From positions 62,001 through 126,000 of the forward strand of contig NZ_WFLJ01000001.1 in assembly GCF_009208735.1 (NCBI RefSeq): 64,000 nucleotides of DNA. The letters run 5' to 3'. The notes under the pieces were generated by a model. The model did not search any database. It saw only the letters and a list, made by a program, of their open reading frames with translations, and was not told the origin of the DNA. Made by a program: the position numbers and the translations under genes. The stretch comes from Janthinobacterium rivuli. Lineage in GTDB: Bacteria > Pseudomonadota > Gammaproteobacteria > Burkholderiales > Burkholderiaceae_D. Below are positions 58,367 to 64,000 of the stretch, piece by piece; the first letter of the stretch is position 1, and every line of letters begins with the position of its first letter.

Positions 58367-60699
58367 CAGATTTTCCCCTCTGCTGTTTCAACTGTGATGT
58401 CACCGAACATGCCGCCCAGGCTAGCCGTCGAGGCATGCGCCGCCGACACTTTGACCACATTGGCTGGCAGGCCGGCATGGAGTGCCGCCACCAGGATGGC
58501 GCTGCCAGAGCCTTGCGCCACTTTGACCTTGTCGCCTGCCTTGATGCCCAGCTTCTCGGCCAATGCTGGCGACAGATGGGCTTGCGGCGCGGCGCCATCG
58601 ACCGTGCGCAGCAGCGGTTCGGAGCGGCGTACCAGCGCGTCGGCGAAGTAGATCGGCACGTCGGCGATGCGTTGCAGCTTTGGTGAGGCCGGTGCGTACG
58701 AGGCCGCTTCCGGCGCGTTCTTGGCGATGTTGTTCAGCTGTGCCGACAGATCGGTCACGCCGGCGCCAAACGCTTCGTCGCGGATCGCTTCCGAGGTGTC
58801 GTAGTCGAAACCGGCCAGGCCCAGGATGTTGCCCAGGACGCGCAGCACTTTCCAGGCTGGACGGGTGTCGGCCAGCGGTTTCACGGTGCCGTTGAAGCTT
58901 TGCGCGCGGCCTTCGCAGTTGACGAAGGTGCCCGAGGTTTCAGCGAACGGCGCGATCGGCAGCAAGACGTCGGCGTAATCCATGCCGTGCTTGAAGGCGG
59001 ACATGGCCACGACCATCTCGGCCTTGTCCAATGCGGCGCAGGCCGCTTGTGGATTGGCGGCATCGAGTTCCGGCTCGGCGTGCAGCAGCACGTAGGCTTT
59101 CTTCGGTACGGCAAAGGCTGCTTGCACGTTGGTGCGCGGCTTGGCGACCAGGTGCGCGCCGACCGTGTTGGCCGCTTCCGTCAGGTAACCGAGCTTGGCG
59201 CCCGTCTGTTCGGCGATCCATTGCGCGGCAGCGTGCAGTTGCGACGCTTGCGGGTGTTGCGTTGCCGCGTTACCCAGCAGCACGGCGCCGTTGTCGCCGG
59301 CCATCAGGCTGGCGGCGATCGCGACGGCCACGTCCGAAGCGGCAACCGCTTCGAAACCGGCTGGCGCGGCGATTTCTTTTGCTTTAGCAACAGCGACGAC
59401 CACTTCCGACAAGGCCGCCAGCCAATCGCTTGGCGCGACGATCATCTTGTTGGCGATGGTGATCAGCTGATCATCGTCGGAGGCGTGCAGGATCGACAGC
59501 TTGGCGCCGCCCTTGACGGACGCGCGCAAACGCGTGGCCAGCAATGGGTGATCCTTGCGCAGGAACGAGCCGATGACGAAGGCGCGCTTGATCTGGCCAA
59601 ATTCGTTGATCGGCATGCCCAGCCATGGCTTGACGGACGCGTCGAGCGCGAAGTCGGTCTGGCGCAGGCGGAAGTCGACGTGCTCGGAACCGAGACCGTG
59701 GGCCACTTTTTGCAGCAGGACCAGCTCTTCGACGGTCGAATGCGGCGTTGCCAGCGCGGCGATGGCGTCGGCGCCATGCTCGTGCTTGATGTTTTTCAGG
59801 CCGTGCGCCACGTATTCCAGCGCCGTTTGCCAATCGACTTCTTTCCACTCGTTGCCTTGTTTCAGCATCGGCGACGTCAGGCGTTCGGCGCTGTCCAGCG
59901 CTTCGTACGAGAAACGGTCCTTGTCCGAGATCCAGCACTCGTTGACGGCTTCGTTTTCCAGCGGCAGTACGCGCTTGACCTTGCCAGCTTTCACTTGCAC
60001 GATCAGGTTCGAACCGAGGCCGTCATGCGGGCTGACCGATTTGCGGCGCGACAGTTCCCACGTACGGGCGCTGTAGCGGAACGGCTTCGAGGTCAGTGCG
60101 CCGACCGGGCACAGGTCGATCATGTTGCCCGACAGTTCGGAGTCGACCGTCTGGCCCACGAAGGACACGATTTCCGAATGTTCGCCGCGGCCGATCATGC
60201 CCAGCTCCATCACGCCGGCCACTTCCTGGCCAAAGCGTACGCAACGGGTGCACTGGATGCAGCGCGACATTTCTTGCATGGACACCAGCGGACCGGCTTC
60301 CTTCGGCTGCACGACGCGCTTGTCTTCCTTGTAGCGCGATTCGCTCTTGCCGTAGCCCACTGCCAAGTCTTGCAACTGGCATTCGCCGCCCTGATCGCAG
60401 ATAGGGCAATCGAGCGGGTGGTTAATCAGCAAGAATTCCATGACCGACTTTTGCGCCTGCACAGCTTTATCGCTGGCGGAGCGCACGATCATGCCGGCAC
60501 TGACCGGGGTCGCACAAGCGGGCAAAGGCTTGGGCGCCTTTTCCACTTCGACCAGGCACATGCGGCAGTTCGCTGCGATCGACAATTTCTTGTGATAGCA
60601 GAAGTGCGGAATGTAGGTTCCCAATTTGTTGGCGGCGTCCATCACCATGCTACCAGCAGGGACTTCGACTTTTTTGCCGTCTATTTCGATTTCAACCAT
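58366..60699 (-). CDS. nuoG: NADH-quinone oxidoreductase subunit G
   Basis: A 777-residue peripheral subunit with the N-terminal [2Fe-2S] domain ([23 protein letters not shown], then CATPV), the His/Cys cluster ([18 protein letters not shown]), the [4Fe-4S] ferredoxin part ([18 protein letters not shown]), and a C-terminal molybdopterin-oxidoreductase-like domain that has lost its cofactor in this family ([12 protein letters not shown] and beyond). The extra N7-type Cys motif of E. coli was not seen. Starts 22 bases after the nuoF stop. Confidence 0.95.
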   Translation of the reverse strand: MVEIEIDGKKVEVPAGSMVMDAANKLGTYIPHFCYHKKLSIAANCRMCLVEVEKAPKPLPACATPVSAGMIVRSASDKAVQAQKSVMEFLLINHPLDCPICDQGGECQLQDLAVGYGKSESRYKEDKRVVQPKEAGPLVSMQEMSRCIQCTRCVRFGQEVAGVMELGMIGRGEHSEIVSFVGQTVDSELSGNMIDLCPVGALTSKPFRYSARTWELSRRKSVSPHDGLGSNLIVQVKAGKVKRVLPLENEAVNECWISDKDRFSYEALDSAERLTSPMLKQGNEWKEVDWQTALEYVAHGLKNIKHEHGADAIAALATPHSTVEELVLLQKVAHGLGSEHVDFRLRQTDFALDASVKPWLGMPINEFGQIKRAFVIGSFLRKDHPLLATRLRASVKGGAKLSILHASDDDQLITIANKMIVAPSDWLAALSEVVVAVAKAKEIAAPAGFEAVAASDVAVAIAASLMAGDNGAVLLGNAATQHPQASQLHAAAQWIAEQTGAKLGYLTEAANTVGAHLVAKPRTNVQAAFAVPKKAYVLLHAEPELDAANPQAACAALDKAEMVVAMSAFKHGMDYADVLLPIAPFAETSGTFVNCEGRAQSFNGTVKPLADTRPAWKVLRVLGNILGLAGFDYDTSEAIRDEAFGAGVTDLSAQLNNIAKNAPEAASYAPASPKLQRIADVPIYFADALVRRSEPLLRTVDGAAPQAHLSPALAEKLGIKAGDKVKVAQGSGSAILVAALHAGLPANVVKVSAAHASTASLGGMFGDITVETAEGKI

Positions 60700-60721
60700 G
60701 GTGATCGTTACCTGACGCAGC

Positions 60722-62017
60722 TTAGATATATGCGGGCACTAAGCAATGCTTGTGCTCGATATGATATTCAAATTCTTCACGGAAATTCTTAATGAAGGCC
60801 CGTACCGGCATGGCAGCCGCATCGCCCAGCGCGCAAATGGTGCGGCCCTGGATGTTGTCGGCGATCGAGTTGAGCATGTCCAGGTCGTCTGGACGACCCT
60901 GTCCCTGCTCGATGCGGTGCACCATGCGGTACATCCAGCCTGTGCCTTCACGGCAAGGCGTACACTGGCCGCACGATTCTTCAAAGTAGAAGTAGGACAG
61001 GCGTTCCAGCGCCTTCACCATGCAGCGTGTTTCGTCCATCACGATGACGGCGCCCGAACCCAACATCGAACCGGCTTTCGCGATCGAGTCATAGTCCAGG
61101 TCGGTCTGCATCATGATGTCGCCGCGGATCACCGGCGCGGACGAGCCGCCAGGGATCACGGCCTTGATCTTTTTGCCACCGCGCATGCCGCCTGCCAGTT
61201 CCAGCAGGGTCGCAAACGGGGTGCCGAGCGGCACTTCGTAGTTGCCCGGTTTTTCCACGTCGCCCGAGATCGAGAAGATCTTCGAACCGCCGTTGTTCGG
61301 CTTGCCCATCGCCAGGTATTTCTCTGGACCGATGTTCAGCACGAAAGGCACGGCCGCGAAGGTTTCCGTGTTGTTGATCGTCGTCGGCTTGCCGTACAGG
61401 CCAAACGAGGCAGGGAAAGGCGGCTTGAAGCGCGGCTGGCCTTTCTTGCCTTCCAGCGACTCCAGCAGGGCCGTTTCTTCGCCGCAGATGTAGGCGCCAT
61501 AACCATGGTGCGCGTGCAACTGGAACGAGAACTCGCTGCCCATGATCTTGTCGCCCAGGAAACCGGCGGCGCGCGCCTCTTCCAGCGCTTCTTCGAAACG
61601 CAGGTATTCCTGGAAGATTTCACCGTGGATATAGTTATAGCCGACGGTGATGCCCATCGCATAAGCGCCAATGGCCATGCCTTCGATCAGCGCATGGGGA
61701 TTGTAACGAATGATGTCGCGGTCCTTGAAAGTGCCCGGTTCGCCTTCATCTGTATTGCAGACGAGGTATTTTTGGCCCGGGAACTGGCGCGGCATGAAGC
61801 TCCACTTCAAGCCGGTAGGAAAACCCGCGCCGCCACGGCCGCGCAAGGACGAAGCCTTGAGGTCGGCGATGATCTGTTCCGGCGTGATTTTCTCTTCCAG
61901 GATACGCCGCAGGGCGCTGTAGCCGCCGCGGTTCACATAATCTTGCAAATGCCAGTTCTTGCCATCCAGATCCTTCAGGATCAATGGATCGATATGGCGG
62001 TTGTGGAGTGACGTCAT
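60722..62017 (-). CDS. nuoF: NADH-quinone oxidoreductase subunit F
   Basis: A 431-residue flavoprotein and NADH entry subunit. The Gly-rich FMN/NADH sites are [18 protein letters not shown] and [20 protein letters not shown], and the N3 [4Fe-4S] ligands lie in [16 protein letters not shown] plus a distal Cys in [13 protein letters not shown] start it at 62017 (MTSLHNRH), behind CAGGAGGAACTC and overlapping the nuoE stop (ATGA). Confidence 0.96.
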   Translation of the reverse strand: MTSLHNRHIDPLILKDLDGKNWHLQDYVNRGGYSALRRILEEKITPEQIIADLKASSLRGRGGAGFPTGLKWSFMPRQFPGQKYLVCNTDEGEPGTFKDRDIIRYNPHALIEGMAIGAYAMGITVGYNYIHGEIFQEYLRFEEALEEARAAGFLGDKIMGSEFSFQLHAHHGYGAYICGEETALLESLEGKKGQPRFKPPFPASFGLYGKPTTINNTETFAAVPFVLNIGPEKYLAMGKPNNGGSKIFSISGDVEKPGNYEVPLGTPFATLLELAGGMRGGKKIKAVIPGGSSAPVIRGDIMMQTDLDYDSIAKAGSMLGSGAVIVMDETRCMVKALERLSYFYFEESCGQCTPCREGTGWMYRMVHRIEQGQGRPDDLDMLNSIADNIQGRTICALGDAAAMPVRAFIKNFREEFEYHIEHKHCLVPAYI

Positions 62018-62493
62018 TTCTTGAGTTCCTCCAGCATGGCGTCGATTTTCTCGTTCGACATCCAGCTGCACATGGTTTTATTACTGACCAGCAAGACAGG
62101 CGCATCGCCGCAAGCACCCATGCACTCGCCTTCGACCAGGGTGAACTGGCCGTCAGCGGTGGTTTCGCGGAAATCGATACCCAGTTTCTGCTTCAGGTAC
62201 TCTGCAGCGCGCACGCCACCCGACAGGGCGCATGGCAGGTTGGTGCACACGGTGATCTTGTGCTTGCCCACGGGTTTCACGTTGTACATATTGTAGAACG
62301 TGGCCACTTCCTGCACGGCAATCGCCGGCATGCCGATGTAATCGGCCAGTTCCTTCATGGTTTCCGGCGCCAGCCAGCCCAGTTCATCCTGGGCATGGGC
62401 CAGCGCGGCCATGACGGCCGACTGACGCTGGTCGGCCGGGTACTTGGCCAGCTCGCGGTCAATTTTCTTATAGCATTGCTCTGATAACAACAT
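62014..62493 (-). CDS. nuoE: NADH-quinone oxidoreductase subunit E
   Basis: A 159-residue thioredoxin-like subunit carrying [2Fe-2S] N1a. The four ligands are in [12 protein letters not shown] (first pair; Cys replaced spacing typical of the family) and [16 protein letters not shown] (second pair). It begins 12 bases after the nuoD stop and ends inside the nuoF start. Confidence 0.95.
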   Translation of the reverse strand: MLLSEQCYKKIDRELAKYPADQRQSAVMAALAHAQDELGWLAPETMKELADYIGMPAIAVQEVATFYNMYNVKPVGKHKITVCTNLPCALSGGVRAAEYLKQKLGIDFRETTADGQFTLVEGECMGACGDAPVLLVSNKTMCSWMSNEKIDAMLEELKK

Positions 62494-62505
62494 ACTTTTT
62501 GCCTC

Positions 62506-63759
62506 TTAGCGGTCAATACTGCCGAACACGATATCTTGCGTCCCGATGATGGTCACGGCGTCGGCAAGCATGTGCCCACGCGCCATCTCGTCGAGCGACT
62601 GCAAGTGAGCGTAGTCTGGCGCGCGCAGTTTCATGCGGTACGGCTTGTTGGCGCCATCGGACACCAGGTACACGCCGAACTCGCCCTTCGGATGCTCCAC
62701 TGCGCTGTAGGCCTCGCCTGGCGGCACGTGGAAACCTTCCGTGAACAGCTTGAAGTGGTGAATCAGCGATTCCATGTTGGTCTTCATGTCGACGCGGCCC
62801 GGAGGCGCCACCTTGCGGTTGCTGGTCATGACAGGACCTTCATTGTTGCGCAGCCACTCCACGCATTGCTTGATGATGCGGTTCGACTGACGCAGCTCTT
62901 CCACGCGCACCAGGTAGCGGTCGTAGCAATCGCCGTTGGTGCCGATAGGAATGTCGAAATCCATCAGGTCGTACACTTCGTACGGCTGTTTCTTGCGCAA
63001 GTCCCACTGCACGCCCGAGCCGCGCAGCATGGCGCCCGTAAAGCCCATGGCCAGCGCATCTTCCGGCGAGACGACGCCGATGCCGACGGTACGCTGTTTC
63101 CAGATACGGTTGTCGGTCAGCAGGGTTTCGTACTCGTCCACGGAATTCGGGAAACGGCGCGCGAAGTCCTCGATGAAGTCCAGCAGCGAACCCTGACGAT
63201 TTTCGTTCAGCTTGCCGATGGCCTTGGCGTTGCGGATGATCGAGGCCTTGTGCTGCGGCATCGCATCCGGCAGATCGCGGTAGACGCCGCCCGGACGGTA
63301 GTAGGCCGCGTGCATGCGCGCGCCCGATACCGCCTCGTAGGCGTCAAACAAGTCTTCGCGGTCGCGGAAGCAATACAGGAACGGGCCCATGGCGCCAACG
63401 TCCAGCGCGTGGGTACCGAGCCACATCAGGTGATTCAGGATGCGCGTCATCTCGTCGAACATGACGCGGATGTATTGCGCGCGCAGCGGCACTTCCAGGC
63501 CCAGCATCTTTTCGATGGCCATCACGTACGCATGTTCATTGCACATCATCGACACATAGTCGAGACGGTCCATGTACGGCACGGATTGCAGGTAGGTCTT
63601 CTGTTCGGCCAGCTTTTCGGTGGCGCGGTGCAGCAGGCCGATATGCGGGTCGGCGCGCTGGATGACTTCGCCATCCATCTCCAGCACCAGGCGCAGCACA
63701 CCGTGCGCGGCCGGATGCTGCGGCCCAAAGTTCAGGGTGTAGTTCTTAATCTCAGCCAT
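62506..63759 (-). CDS. nuoD: NADH-quinone oxidoreductase subunit D
   Basis: A 417-residue, 49-kDa-type subunit that forms the quinone head-group site with NuoB. Conserved parts include [22 protein letters not shown] with the quinone-site His, [40 protein letters not shown], and the C-terminal DIVFGSIDR. The ATG shares one base with the nuoC stop (TAATG), so the two genes are coupled. Confidence 0.97.
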   Translation of the reverse strand: MAEIKNYTLNFGPQHPAAHGVLRLVLEMDGEVIQRADPHIGLLHRATEKLAEQKTYLQSVPYMDRLDYVSMMCNEHAYVMAIEKMLGLEVPLRAQYIRVMFDEMTRILNHLMWLGTHALDVGAMGPFLYCFRDREDLFDAYEAVSGARMHAAYYRPGGVYRDLPDAMPQHKASIIRNAKAIGKLNENRQGSLLDFIEDFARRFPNSVDEYETLLTDNRIWKQRTVGIGVVSPEDALAMGFTGAMLRGSGVQWDLRKKQPYEVYDLMDFDIPIGTNGDCYDRYLVRVEELRQSNRIIKQCVEWLRNNEGPVMTSNRKVAPPGRVDMKTNMESLIHHFKLFTEGFHVPPGEAYSAVEHPKGEFGVYLVSDGANKPYRMKLRAPDYAHLQSLDEMARGHMLADAVTIIGTQDIVFGSIDR

Positions 63760-64000
63760 TATTTCATCCCGTAATGTTCTTCGCGGATCACGCGCGGCAC
63801 GTTTTCCCGCGGCTCGATCGTCACGGGCTGGTAAATCACGCGCTTTTGTTCCGGATCGTAACGCATCTCGACATAGCCGGAGACGGGGAAATCCTTGCGG
63901 AACGGATGGCCGATGAAACCGTAGTCGGTCAGCAGGCGGCGCAAGTCGTTGTGGCCTTCGAAGAGGATGCCCAGCAAGTCGAACGCTTCGCGCTCGTACC
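63759..64000 (-). CDS. nuoC: NADH-quinone oxidoreductase subunit C, C-terminal part; runs off the window
   Basis: The last 80 or so residues of the 30-kDa-type subunit. Visible are [38 protein letters not shown] and [18 protein letters not shown], which form the signature around the NuoC/NuoD contact. It is separate from nuoD, unlike the fused nuoCD of E. coli. The rest lies beyond the window edge. Confidence 0.96.
   Translation of the reverse strand, partial: YEREAFDLLGILFEGHNDLRRLLTDYGFIGHPFRKDFPVSGYVEMRYDPEQKRVIYQPVTIEPRENVPRVIREEHYGMK

Noticed and set aside
1..64000. tRNA, rRNA, CRISPR array, insertion sequence or phage genes
   Set aside because: None of their characteristic sequences or proteins was seen on either strand; genes are contiguous and of ordinary chromosomal type.

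Overview
The window is a gene-dense, high-GC chromosomal segment of a betaproteobacterium, most likely Burkholderiales, family Oxalobacteraceae (Janthinobacterium, Massilia or Duganella type). The placement is inferred from the nuo gene order ending in nuoN followed by a DUF2818 gene, a PEP-CTERM exported protein, an mdtABC plus OprM-type lipoprotein operon, and Tat-exported PhoX. No rRNA, tRNA, CRISPR array, insertion sequence or prophage was seen, so this looks like core and variable chromosome rather than an island.

Layout. 1-5.9 kb (minus): start of an S46 dipeptidyl-peptidase, a three-PAS HisKA_3 sensor kinase and a CheB-CheR-PAS fusion overlapping it by 4 bp. 5.9-15.1 kb (minus): a tightly overlapped RND efflux operon (adaptor, MdtB-like pump, MdtC-like pump, OprM-like lipoprotein). 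15.6-22.2 kb (minus): GNAT acetyltransferase, SppA, a sodium:solute symporter, a YeeE/YedE sulfur transporter and an MFS exporter. 22.3-25.9 kb: small genes including a glutaredoxin-fold protein without active-site cysteines, a chromosomal APH(3')-like kinase, and an Lrp-type regulator divergent from an EamA exporter. 25.9-30.1 kb: an RstA/RstB-like two-component system divergent from three envelope genes, with a good RstA-box match between them. 30.1-36.9 kb: an MFS/LysR divergent pair, a PAS-GGDEF-EAL phosphodiesterase whose GGDEF motif is lost, and LysR divergent from pirin and DoxX. 36.9-42.6 kb (plus): phoX behind a four-repeat Pho-box array, ribA behind tandem hairpins, and a secreted trypsin-like protease overlapping an FHA membrane protein. 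42.7-46.1 kb: PEP-CTERM protein, YjbR-family protein, and a TetR/MFS divergent pair with two matching operators. 46.1-50.2 kb (minus): Nudix, HExxH protein, ispD, ispF, PQQ sugar dehydrogenase and a small protein, probably one operon. 50.2-64 kb (minus): nuoC (partial) to nuoN plus DUF2818, closed by a strong intrinsic terminator.

The strongest system-level observations are regulatory: the RstA-like regulon, the Pho-box array at phoX, the paired TetR operators, and the leader of ribA, where an extended -10 promoter fires into a terminator-shaped hairpin. No clearly new multi-gene defence or mobile system was found. The best candidates for undescribed biology are the cysteine-less glutaredoxin, the protease/FHA pair, and the CheB-CheR/kinase pair that has no receiver domain nearby.
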